In this document: positions 54,497 through 62,911 of the stretch, piece after piece | How the letters are laid out: each line of letters starts with the position of its first letter | How positions within the stretch are numbered: position 1 is the stretch's first letter | Assembly: GCA_036001245.1 (NCBI GenBank) | Contig: DASYUL010000049.1 | Coordinates: 128,788-192,787 of the forward strand | Source: Gp7-AA6 sp036001245 | GTDB taxonomy: Bacteria > Acidobacteriota > Thermoanaerobaculia > UBA5066 > Gp7-AA6 | Length of the DNA stretch: 64,000 nucleotides | Direction: 5' to 3' | Notes under the pieces: generated by a model | What the model was told of the DNA's origin: nothing | Databases searched by the model: none | Seen by the model: only the letters and a program-made list of their open reading frames with translations | Translations under genes and position numbers: made by a program

Positions 54497-54832
54497 TCAA
54501 CTCCCGCCAACGAGTCGATCGAGCAGAAGATCCTCGAGATTGCGCCGGCTGTCCAGAACGCCAAGTAGTAGAACTCGCCGACCCGAGACTCGATAGACGA
54601 GTCGATACGGCGCGACGATGAGTTCTCGGTATTCACGCAGCTGCAGCCGCTCGAGCTCTGGAATCACGCGACCTCGCTCCGGAGTCCTTTTCAGAGCAGC
54701 GGCTCTCCGCTCCAGTCTGTCCAGTGTGGACGCCGCGACATCGGGATTTCGTTCGACCAAGTAGTCGACAATCGCGAGGAGGTCTCGTCTCGCGACCTCG
54801 GCCCAGTCGACCCTATAGGATCGAGGGCTCAC
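54497..54832 (-). CDS. RelE/ParE-family toxin
   Basis: 111 residues. GTG 54832 overlaps the antitoxin stop (GTGA). The sequence VDWAEVARRDLLAIVDYLVERNP, RVIPELERLQLREYRELIVAPYRLVYRVSGRRVLLLGVLDSRRNLEDLL has the RelE/ParE fold and the R...R-x-V-Y-R-V strand. Either an mRNA interferase or a gyrase poison; the sequence alone does not decide. Lies inside the islet bounded by tRNA-Ala copies. Confidence 0.88.
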   Translation of the reverse strand: MSPRSYRVDWAEVARRDLLAIVDYLVERNPDVAASTLDRLERRAAALKRTPERGRVIPELERLQLREYRELIVAPYRLVYRVSGRRVLLLGVLDSRRNLEDLLLDRLVGGS

Positions 54833-55104
54833 CGCAAGGACAGTCGAGCTCGCGCCGTCCTGAAGACCTCATCCTGGGATACCGTCCTGCGCGCCCGAAC
54901 GTCCGTCTCACCCTGGGCGATCAGCTTTAGCAGGAGCACCGCCTCTCTCATCTCCTCGTAGGTTTCGAAGTCGATGAGGACACCCTTCGGCTCGCCGCTT
55001 TGCGTGATGACCACGGGTCGCCGTGTTTCCCTCACAGCGCGCAAGAGCCTGGCGGCCCCTGTCTTGAGCGCGGTCACCGGCTTGATTTCTTCACGAAGGC
55101 GCAT
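54829..55104 (-). CDS. Phd/YefM-family antitoxin
   Basis: 91 residues from ATG 55104. The N-terminal Phd/YefM DNA-binding fold reads REEIKPVTALKTGAARLLRAVR, RRPVVITQSGEPKGVLIDFETYEEM; the C-terminal part (KLIAQGETDVRARRTVSQDEVFRTARARL) should bind the toxin. Toxin and antitoxin are in the usual order with overlapping codons. The start codon lies in a triple operator. Confidence 0.9.
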   Translation of the reverse strand: MRLREEIKPVTALKTGAARLLRAVRETRRPVVITQSGEPKGVLIDFETYEEMREAVLLLKLIAQGETDVRARRTVSQDEVFRTARARLSLR

Positions 55105-55134
55105 GGTACTCTTTATGGTACCACCATCGGTACC
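55105..55134 (-). promoter_or_regulatory. Triple operator of the toxin-antitoxin operon
   Basis: On the minus strand GGTACC, GGTACC and AGTACC occur at exactly 12-bp intervals (plus-strand positions 55129, 55117, 55105), the last directly preceding the antitoxin ATG. Likely bound by the antitoxin for autoregulation. Confidence 0.6.
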
Positions 55135-55328
55135 AGGGTTCCCAGACCCGCAAGACCCGCGGCGGTGTCGCCGCCGCCAAACTGGGTCCACCGCTCAAGT
55201 CGCCAGCAAGAAACACCCTTGCCCGTTGCGAAGCTCGGGCGTACAGCAACCCGTCATGCGGGCGCAGCGACGTAGGCACGTTCGCTGCTTTTGACTCTCG
55301 GCACGCAGCGTACGGCGCAGGCGGGCCT

Positions 55329-55377
55329 CTGAATGGCATTCAGGAGGTCGACGGTTCGATTCCATTCAGCTCCACCA
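55329..55377 (+). repeat. attR-like: partial tRNA-Ala copy
   Basis: 49 bp, 47 identical to the 3' half of tRNA-Ala including CCA. One change breaks a T-stem pair (CCATT against GACGG), and the 5' half is absent, so it is not a functional tRNA. It marks the far end of a 1-kb islet. Confidence 0.8.
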
Positions 55378-55481
55378 TGCTTTTTGAAATGACCGTCCGC
55401 TTAGCCCCAACGCAAGTAAAACCGTCTACCAGCTAGCCTGGCCAGAGGCTGCCACAGTCTTAAGGCTCGAATCATCTCTCC

Positions 55482-57836
55482 TTACGGAGAATGGAGTTCC
55501 CTGGGAACAAACTCGACCTCCTGGGCGTCGAGGACGTCGCGCACTTTTCGAAGGAGGGCTGTGGACGTGAAGGGCTTCTCCAGGAAGGGTATGTCCAACT
55601 CCAGGATGCCACGGCGGATGATCGCCTCGCCTGTATAGCCCGACATGACCAAGATTGTCGCTTGAGGCCGCGCGGAACGAATGCCCGCAACAAGATCGCC
55701 GACCGCCATTCCCGGCATCACCCCGTCGGTGAGTACTAAATCGATACCTCCGTCGCCTTCGGCGGCAATGCGCATCGCCTCCTCGCCGTTGCAAGCTTCG
55801 AGCACCGTGTAACCGTGCCGGCTCAGAACACTACTCGTCAGCCGTCGAACGGCTTCCTCATCCTCGACGAGCAGAATGGTTTCCTTACCACTCAGCGACC
55901 GAGGCAGGTCGGTGGGTTGGATGCGGCTGACCTCCAGATCGACTCGAGGTAAATAAATCTTGACGCCTGCTCCAAGGCCCGGTTCGGTGTCGACCCAGAT
56001 GTATCCCCCGCTCTGCTTGACGATGCCGTACACGGTGGAAAGTCCCAGCCCGGTCCCTCGCCCCTTTTCCTTTGTCGTGAAGAAGGGCTCAAAGATGCGC
56101 GCACGTGTTTCAGCGTCCATGCCGGTGCCTGTGTCGCTCACAGCCAACATTACGTAGGGACCTGGCTCGATCTGAAAATTCTCGCGAGCGTACCTGTACT
56201 CGAGATCGACGTTGCGACTCTCGATCGTCAGTTTGCCCCCCCGAGGCATGGCGTCGCGGGCATTGACAGCGAGGTTCATCAGGATCTGGTCGATCTGTCC
56301 GCGGTCGGCTTTCACGTGTCCTAGCAATGGATCGGTCAGCGTCACCAATTCGATGTCCTCGCCGACGAGCCTCCGGAGCATTTTGTCGAAGTCGGCTATT
56401 ATCGTTTTCAAGTCGAGGACCCTCAATTCGACGAGCTGCTTGCGGCTGAAGGCCAGCAGCTGCCGCGTGAGCGAAGCCGCCCGCTCTCCGGCCCTCTTGA
56501 TTTCGGCGACGTCGACACGGAACGGGCTGTCGGCTTCCATAGCGCCAAGCAGCAGCTCGCTGTAGCCCAGGATCGGCGTCAGGAGATTGTTGAAGTCATG
56601 CGCTATTCCGCCGGCGAGCGTCCCGATGGCTTCCATTTTCTGCGACTGCCGGAGCTGCCCTTCGAGCTCCTTGCGCTCGGTGATGTCCGTTGCGACGCCC
56701 AAGATCTGGTTTGCCGTGCCGTCGTGCCCGATGATCGGGCGCTTTACCGTCTGGAGCCACCGGACCTTTCCCGTCGAATCCGTGACTCTTTCTTCCGGAA
56801 TGCGCTTCTCGCACAGCGAATCCATTACTTCTCGGTCGGCCTCGAGGAAGGGCTCGACCTCGTCCGCCTTGGAATTGAAATCCGCGTCCCTCTTGCCGAC
56901 GAGCTCTTCGATCGTGGTGCCGTAGGCGTCGGCCACGGCCTGGTTCACCAGCGTGAATCGCCCTTCGCGGTCCTTGGCAAAGATGAGATTGGGATTCGTG
57001 TTGATCACCTGACGGAGAAAATCGTTGGCGCTCGCCAGCTCGGCCGTTCTCTCCGCCACCTGCCGCTCCAGCTCATCGTGGGCCCGTCGCAATCTCTCTT
57101 CCGTCTGCATCCTCTCGATGATGCGGCTGCCCATGGAGAGCAACACGAGCACGAAAAGCGTGATCCCGAAGACCATGAAACCGAGGTCATTCGATTTCAG
57201 AACGCCGTCAGGGGAAACGGCGAACCTGTCCGTCGGAGTGAAAACGGCGGCCGCCATCGCCGTATAGTGCATCCCGCAAACGGCGCTTCCCATCACCAGA
57301 GAGCTGAGAAGCCTCTGCAGGCCGCCCCGCATGTTGAAGGCGATCCACAGCGCGGCGGTCGCGGCCACGATGGCGATCAAGACCGACGCAGCCACGAGTA
57401 CCGGCCGATACGTCGTCGAGGCTGGCAAATGCATGGCGGCCATGCCCGTATAGTGCATGCCCGCAACACCCAGACCCGTGAAGACGCCTCCCGCGAGGAG
57501 CCTGCCGACGCTCGACACTCCACGGCCAACCGTGTAGAGCCCGGCCCCCGTCACAACGATCGCGACAAAGAGCGACGCCAGGGTGAGCCTAACGTCGTAG
57601 GTCACCGGCACCGGCAGCCGGCAGGCGATCATCGCGATGAAATGCATCGACCAAATCGCCCCACCGCCCATGGCGACGGCGGCGCCGGCCACCCAGCTTC
57701 CGAGATGCCACCCCTTCGCTCGGGGGATCTGAGCCGCCCATTGCAGCGCGCAGTAAGCACCTAGGACCGAGATCGTGTAAGACAGGACTACGAGCGGGAT
57801 CGAGTGGCTACATTGAAAAGCGTGAACGATGTCCAT
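55482..57836 (-). CDS. MHYT-sensor hybrid histidine kinase with PAS and receiver domains
   Basis: 784 residues. Six or seven N-terminal helices carry MHYT motifs (SMHFIAM, GMHYTGMAAMH, GMHYTAMA), a sensor proposed to bind copper and respond to oxygen, CO or NO. A PAS domain (about 290-400), HisKA with GGIAHDFNNLLTPIL, HATPase (DTGTGMDAE, GTGLGLSTVYGI) and a C-terminal receiver (phospho-Asp in LVLTDGVMPG) follow. No separate output gene is adjacent. The segment is visibly less GC-rich than its neighbours, suggesting later acquisition. Confidence 0.93.
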   Translation of the reverse strand: MDIVHAFQCSHSIPLVVLSYTISVLGAYCALQWAAQIPRAKGWHLGSWVAGAAVAMGGGAIWSMHFIAMIACRLPVPVTYDVRLTLASLFVAIVVTGAGLYTVGRGVSSVGRLLAGGVFTGLGVAGMHYTGMAAMHLPASTTYRPVLVAASVLIAIVAATAALWIAFNMRGGLQRLLSSLVMGSAVCGMHYTAMAAAVFTPTDRFAVSPDGVLKSNDLGFMVFGITLFVLVLLSMGSRIIERMQTEERLRRAHDELERQVAERTAELASANDFLRQVINTNPNLIFAKDREGRFTLVNQAVADAYGTTIEELVGKRDADFNSKADEVEPFLEADREVMDSLCEKRIPEERVTDSTGKVRWLQTVKRPIIGHDGTANQILGVATDITERKELEGQLRQSQKMEAIGTLAGGIAHDFNNLLTPILGYSELLLGAMEADSPFRVDVAEIKRAGERAASLTRQLLAFSRKQLVELRVLDLKTIIADFDKMLRRLVGEDIELVTLTDPLLGHVKADRGQIDQILMNLAVNARDAMPRGGKLTIESRNVDLEYRYARENFQIEPGPYVMLAVSDTGTGMDAETRARIFEPFFTTKEKGRGTGLGLSTVYGIVKQSGGYIWVDTEPGLGAGVKIYLPRVDLEVSRIQPTDLPRSLSGKETILLVEDEEAVRRLTSSVLSRHGYTVLEACNGEEAMRIAAEGDGGIDLVLTDGVMPGMAVGDLVAGIRSARPQATILVMSGYTGEAIIRRGILELDIPFLEKPFTSTALLRKVRDVLDAQEVEFVPRELHSP

Positions 57837-58113
57837 GAATTGTGCGGCGGCGCCTTTGGATTCAGTATCCGCCGGTCATACTCGCGAGTCAATGGAGGGG
57901 CGAGACTTACGTTGACCGTGCATCGGAGAGGAAGCCTTCGCAGAGGTTTACCGGGTGCGCCACCGGTTTCTCGGGCGTCGCTGACGTCTGAACGAGCAGC
58001 GAATCGCAGTCATCGACCCGAAATGAGACGGCCCACAAGCGACTTCGGAATCGACGTGGCGCAGCTCCACCATTGCTTTATGTTCCATCGTCGTACGACG
58101 CTGCAGCGGAGTC
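57837..58113. other. Non-coding gap between sensor kinase and selenoprotein gene
   Basis: No convincing gene. It holds CAGCTCCACCAT at 58062-58073, identical to the last 12 nt of the partial tRNA-Ala copy including the following T, and likewise followed by a GCTTT-type run. Possibly a third, short att-like site. Confidence 0.35.
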
Positions 58114-59733
58114 TTACGCTCGCTGGATGACGGAACCCGCGGGCGTTGTCGCGGGTGGAGCCGCCGCGTCGCCCATCTCGCGGCGCCACGCGTCGAGTCC
58201 CCCGCGCAGCGCTGCCGCGTCGAATCCCATTTTCCGTAGCTGCCGCGCCGCCCGGGCGCTCGTCGCCTCGTCCGGTCAGGTGCAGTACGTGACGATCGAC
58301 TGGTCCCTGGCGCGCTTCGCCGCCCAGTTCTCGACCTCGTCGGGAGGGACGCGCACGCTGCCGGGAATGCTCTGCGGGTCCTTCGCGTAGCTCGAACGCG
58401 ATCGCACGTCCAGGACGAGCGGAGGGTTCGGTCCGGCGAGGCGTTGGGCGAGCTCCCGCGGCTCGATTCGAGGCGTGTCTTGCGCTGCCCGGGAATCCGC
58501 GCGCAGGAGATCGCTGGCCGTGCTGACCCGCTCCTCCGCCAGAGTCGCAGAAGCGACGCGACCCGCATACCAGCCCGACAGCGGCGTAGCGGTGATGCCG
58601 TGGAGAACGACGGAGACGGTCACGACGATCCCGACGATCGCGAGGATCGTTTCACCCCCCGCCATGTTGGCCTGCACGACGAGCAGCGCGAGGAGGAGCG
58701 AGGCGAGCCCGCGCGGCCCGAACCAGGCGATGAACCAGCGGGCGCTCGGCGACACCGCCGCCCTTCTCAGGACGATCGAGACCGCCGCGGGACGGGCGAC
58801 GAAGAGAGTGATTGCGGCGAGCGCGAGCGCTGCGCCGAGCGGGACGGTTCCCACGAGTGTCGTGAGAACGGCGCCGAACAGGATGAAGGTGAAGAGCATG
58901 ATCATCTCGGCTGTCGCGTCGCCGAACTCGAGGAAGCAGTCGCACAGCTCGAGGTCGAGCGCCGCGATCGCCGCCCCCGCCGCAAACGACGCGAGGAACC
59001 CGTCTCCCCCGGCCGCCACGGCTGCGGTGTACGCCGCGAACACCAATCCCATCCCGAAGAGCGCCTGGTATTCCCGGCGGATTCCGTAACGCCGGTCTAC
59101 GCGCATCATCAGCCAGGCGCCCAGGGCACCGACGGCGAAGCCGATCGCCGGCCCGAGGACGAGGAGCTTGCCCAAGAGAACCGCCCACTCTCCGAGCGTC
59201 GAGGCGCGGGCCTTCGTGATCGCGATCGTGACGAGCACGATGGGTAGGACGACGACGTCGTTCGTGGCCGCCTCGACCTTGAGAGCCTGGCGAACGGCCG
59301 AGGGGATTCTCTGATCGCGCACGATGTCGCGGACCACCACCGGGTCGGTGGAAGACAGGATCGCGCCGATGAGGATGGACGCGGCGATCCCCGTCCCGAA
59401 GAGGAAGTGCGCGGCGGTTGCAACCAGAAGGAGACAGAGGATGGTCCCGGGACCGAGCACCAGCGAGGGAACCAGCCACTCGCTGGCGGAGCGGTCGAAT
59501 TTCATCCGGACGGCATCGAGAAAGAGAACCAGCGACAGCGTCACGACGGCGACCGCTTCGAGCATCGGAGAGTGCGGAGTGAGCGAGATCACCCCGCGGT
59601 AGCCGAGCACAACCCCGAGGCCCAGGAAGATGATCGGAAACGACAGGGGCGCCCTCGAGACGAAGCCCTCGGAGAGGCCCGCCAGGACGAGGACGAACGC
59701 GACGAGCGCGAGGAACGTCAGAAGATCGGGCAC
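58114..59733 (-). CDS. Na+/H+ antiporter-rhodanese fusion, probable selenoprotein (UGA = Sec486)
   Basis: Residues 1-395 form a CPA1/NhaP-like antiporter with about 12 helices (for example SSTDPVVVRDIVRDQ and VEAATNDVVVLPIV). Residues about 415-530 form a rhodanese domain. The frame meets TGA at codon 486 in VTYCT-(TGA)-PDEATSARAARQL, then continues KMGFDAAALRGGLDAWRREMG to TAA at 58114-58116. Related rhodaneses have Cys at this position (YC-x-CPNEATSAR), so the TGA very probably encodes selenocysteine in a C-x-U motif. tRNA-Sec lies 4 kb away. Conventional callers stop at 58276 with 485 residues. A point mutation or sequencing error is the alternative. Confidence 0.85.
58245..58259 (-). promoter_or_regulatory. 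SECIS-like hairpin
   Basis: In the mRNA the hairpin GCGCC-CGGGC-GGCGC (5-bp stem, 5-nt loop) begins 17 nt after the UGA, with the loop 22 nt after it and a G among its first two loop bases. This agrees with the loose consensus for bacterial SECIS elements. In such GC-rich sequence a hairpin can also arise by chance. Confidence 0.45.
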
Positions 59734-59748
59734 CGCGGGATTCCTTTC

Positions 59749-61389
59749 TTACTGCAGCATCCGCCGGACGTCTTCCGGCATCCGGCCGGTCAGCTCCCAG
59801 CGGATCAGCGCAGCCGGAATGAGACCTGCAGCGTCGAACTCCTCCATGAATCGCTTCATGCTGAACCGGTTTCCCAGCTGCTCTTTGCGCTCCGCCAGGA
59901 GTTTTTCGATCTCGATTTTGCCGATCACGTAACTCGTTCCATACCCGGGCTGCTGAAGATACAGAAGCTGCTCGCCGCGGACGAGGTTTCCGTCCAGCGA
60001 GAGCCACCCGCGCGGCGTGTTGGCCGACGTGAACGCCGCCGCCTGCTCGAGCGTGTACTCGTTGCTGTGCATCTTCAGATCCCCGAGCGCACGCGCGGCG
60101 CGTTGGGCGAGCAGGATGTAGAGGAGCTCGCGGGTCCGCGGCCGCGCGTCGAACATCCCGGCCTGCATCATGAGCTCCTCCCAGCCGGTCGCGTGGCCCT
60201 CCGTGCGCGTGTTGAAGATGTTGTAGAGCAGCGCTCCCCGGCGGATCGGGCTGCTGTGAGGCATGTGCGCCATCCGGCCCTTGTCGAACCAGTGATACCC
60301 GTGAGTGCGCATCAGCTCCGGGTCGCGATAGTCCACCTCGGAGAAGAATTCGCGGGGGCCGGGCCGGTAGCTCCCGATCCTCGCGCGCAGCGCGGGGTCC
60401 ATGTAGTCGCGGACCTCGAGGATCTCGTGATCCTTCAGGTACGCCATGTACTCCGTAACCGCCGCGCCGAAGCGCCGGTCGTACTCCTCGGCGCTCGCGA
60501 TGGGCGTCTCTCCCGGCAGCTTGGCGTTGCGCAGCTCCTCCATGGCGAGGTGTGCGTGGGCGCGCGCCAGCTCACGCTCCATGATCGTGACTTCTTCCCG
60601 CCACGTGTACGGCGCGAGCTGGACGTTCTTCAGGTACCAGTCGTAGTTGTCGACGCCCACGCCCGACGGTCCGGCCTTCGACGGCGCCCGGGAGTCGAGC
60701 CATGCCGCGAATTCGTCCGTCGCCTTCTTCGCGCGATCGACGTCCGCTTTGAGAGCGGAGTCCGTCACCTTCGACGAGAGCTCGGCCAGGTCGGCGCTCT
60801 GCTGCCGGATGCTCTTCGTCCCCCAGGTCCAGAGGTCCTTCCCGTTGCCCACGAGATTCGCCTTCGCCTGCGCGAAGAGCGTCGGAATCGCACGGATTCC
60901 GGCGTCGATCTTCGCGGCGTTTTCCGCGGTGAGCGGGAACGGATACGTCCAAACCTCCACGGCTCCGGACGCGAACGGCCCTTCGCGCGCGGGCTGATCG
61001 CTCTCCTCCGTGAAGACCGTGACGTAGAAGGCCGGGTTGTTGGCCCACGGCTTCAAGACGCGATGGTCGAAGTCGAGGCCGTTCATCTCGGCGCGCACGA
61101 CGTGCCAATCGACCTGCCGGGATACGGGCCAGCCGCTCGGGTCGATCGCGGCAAGGCGCGCTTGATTCGACGCGAGCTCCTTCTGCTGCGCCGCCATTGC
61201 GCCCGGTGAGTAGTCCGGGACGCCGTCGACGAGCTTCGGCCTCTGAAACGACCGCCACTCGCCGAAGAGCGAAACGAGGTCTTCGTAGCGGGTGCTGCGC
61301 GGAGCTTTGGCGGGAGCGGCGCGGCCTCCGACGAGAGATGCCCCGACGACGAGACATGCGGCGATCGCACCGACGGACGAGAGCGACAT
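59749..61389 (-). CDS. DUF885 family protein
   Basis: 546 residues with a signal peptide (GAIAACLVVGASLVGGRAA). DUF885 proteins resemble zinc peptidases; the expected HEGxPGH-like segment here reads RTEGHATGWEELMMQAG, so metal binding is uncertain. The C-terminal FTSANTPRGWLSLDGNLVRGEQLLYLQQPGYGTSYVIGK is typical of the family. A GGAGG ribosome site precedes the ATG. Probably periplasmic; the substrate is unknown. Confidence 0.85.
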   Translation of the reverse strand: MSLSSVGAIAACLVVGASLVGGRAAPAKAPRSTRYEDLVSLFGEWRSFQRPKLVDGVPDYSPGAMAAQQKELASNQARLAAIDPSGWPVSRQVDWHVVRAEMNGLDFDHRVLKPWANNPAFYVTVFTEESDQPAREGPFASGAVEVWTYPFPLTAENAAKIDAGIRAIPTLFAQAKANLVGNGKDLWTWGTKSIRQQSADLAELSSKVTDSALKADVDRAKKATDEFAAWLDSRAPSKAGPSGVGVDNYDWYLKNVQLAPYTWREEVTIMERELARAHAHLAMEELRNAKLPGETPIASAEEYDRRFGAAVTEYMAYLKDHEILEVRDYMDPALRARIGSYRPGPREFFSEVDYRDPELMRTHGYHWFDKGRMAHMPHSSPIRRGALLYNIFNTRTEGHATGWEELMMQAGMFDARPRTRELLYILLAQRAARALGDLKMHSNEYTLEQAAAFTSANTPRGWLSLDGNLVRGEQLLYLQQPGYGTSYVIGKIEIEKLLAERKEQLGNRFSMKRFMEEFDAAGLIPAALIRWELTGRMPEDVRRMLQ

Positions 61390-61440
61390 CGTCGAACCTC
61401 CGAGTTTTTCGAGCGGATCGTAACGCGGTTATCCTGACGG

Positions 61441-62868
61441 GTGCTCTCCCCACCGTCCGCTCGAACCCGACGAAAATTCGAGGTCGCCCTGCTCGCCCTG
61501 GCCGGCGCAGCGCTGGCTTTTCAACTTCTCCTTCCTCCGATCGTCGGCCTCGCAAACAACGGGGACTTCTCCCGCGTCGCGGAACCTCTCGGAATCTTTC
61601 CGCCGGAAGAGATCGGGGCGGCGGCGTATTTCGACTGGGTGGTTCCGCAGTATCGCTTCGACACAAGCCGACTCTGGTTCCACGGGCTCTGCTGTTACTC
61701 CAGCCAGACGCTCTTCGTCATCCTGGCGGTCCCGGTCGGCGTTCTGATTTCCCCACCCGGCGGGTTCGACCTCCGCGCGATCGGAATCGTCAACGTCCTC
61801 GGCTTCCTCGCCGCAACCTGGCTCCTCGTGCTCGCGTCGCGGCCGCTCCATCCCGCCCCCCGCGCCGCCGCCGGCCTGCTCTTCGTCCACGCTTTCACCG
61901 ACGTGTCGTACGCGACTTATTTCAACTCGCTCTACACGGAGCCCGCGGCGCTGATTTTCTTTCTGGCCTCTCTGGCGCTCGCCCTTCTCATCGCCGAGCG
62001 CCCGGCTCCCTCCGGGTGGCTCATCGCGGGTTTCTTCCTCTCCGCCGCGTTGCTGTCGACGTCGAGGCCTCAGAACGCGCTCCTCGGGATCCCGCTCGCC
62101 ATTTTGGGAATGCGCCTCGCGTGGCCCGACCACGCGAGATCCCGTCGCTTCCTCGTGACGGCCGCGGCGCTCACCGTCTGCGTCGTTTCGGTCTGGTACT
62201 TCCGGAGCACGCCGGGTCCGTTGGGGAGAATCCACCTCTACAACGCCGTCTTTCGGGAGCTCCTGCCGGCGTCGGACGACCCGAAGCGGGACCTCTCCGA
62301 GCTCGGACTTCCGCCGGAGCTCGCCCGGCTCGCCGGAGGTTCCGGCTTCAGCTCGACGGCCCCCATCGCGGATCCGCGCTTCCGGGACATGTTCTACGCG
62401 CGAGTCGGATACGGGAAGCTCGCGCGGTTCTACCTGAGCCACCCGAAGAAGCTCTGGATGGCGATCGAGCGCACCGCGGCGCACGCATTCGAGATCCGGC
62501 CGCTCCGGATCGGTAACTACACGCGATCGGCGGGGAAGTTCGCGGGCGCCCGAAGCGGGAGCTTCGACCTGTGGTCCCGCGCAAAAGAACGCTTCGCTCC
62601 GACGCACCCGGCGTTCGTGATCGGCTACCTCGCCGTCAACCTCGCCGCGGCGATCGCCTTGCGCGCCTCGGCCCGCGACCGGGCCGCCGCGGGGGCCGCG
62701 GAGATCTGGATCGTCGTCGTCCTCGTCGCCGCCTTCCAGTTCTCGGTCTCAGCCGTGATGGAGCACGAGTCGCGACGCTCGCTCTTCCTCTTCAACGCGT
62801 CGTGCGACGTGCTCTTTCTCGCTCTCACCACTCGGATCGTGGCCGCTCTGCCACGCCGCGCAAGATGA
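61441..62868 (+). CDS. Polytopic membrane protein
   Basis: 475 residues from GTG 61441, with about 10 hydrophobic helices. The first extracytoplasmic loop has NNGDFSRVAEPLG, and TYFNSLYTEPAALIFFLASLAL follows; the arrangement (ANNGDFxR near helix 1, NSLYxEP later) is like integral-membrane glycosyltransferases of the GT-C type. No catalytic proof. A TATCCT box lies 5 nt before the start. It is divergent from the DUF885 gene. Confidence 0.75.
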   Translation: MLSPPSARTRRKFEVALLALAGAALAFQLLLPPIVGLANNGDFSRVAEPLGIFPPEEIGAAAYFDWVVPQYRFDTSRLWFHGLCCYSSQTLFVILAVPVGVLISPPGGFDLRAIGIVNVLGFLAATWLLVLASRPLHPAPRAAAGLLFVHAFTDVSYATYFNSLYTEPAALIFFLASLALALLIAERPAPSGWLIAGFFLSAALLSTSRPQNALLGIPLAILGMRLAWPDHARSRRFLVTAAALTVCVVSVWYFRSTPGPLGRIHLYNAVFRELLPASDDPKRDLSELGLPPELARLAGGSGFSSTAPIADPRFRDMFYARVGYGKLARFYLSHPKKLWMAIERTAAHAFEIRPLRIGNYTRSAGKFAGARSGSFDLWSRAKERFAPTHPAFVIGYLAVNLAAAIALRASARDRAAAGAAEIWIVVVLVAAFQFSVSAVMEHESRRSLFLFNASCDVLFLALTTRIVAALPRRAR

Positions 62869-62911
62869 AGGCCCTGAAAATGGCACCGATTTCGCGTTAC
62901 GGCAGCCCCGT

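Noticed and set aside
58276..58278. TGA as ordinary stop of a truncated antiporter-rhodanese
   Set aside because: The rhodanese domain continues in frame with conserved residues for 53 codons, and a tRNA-Sec is present; kept only as an alternative.
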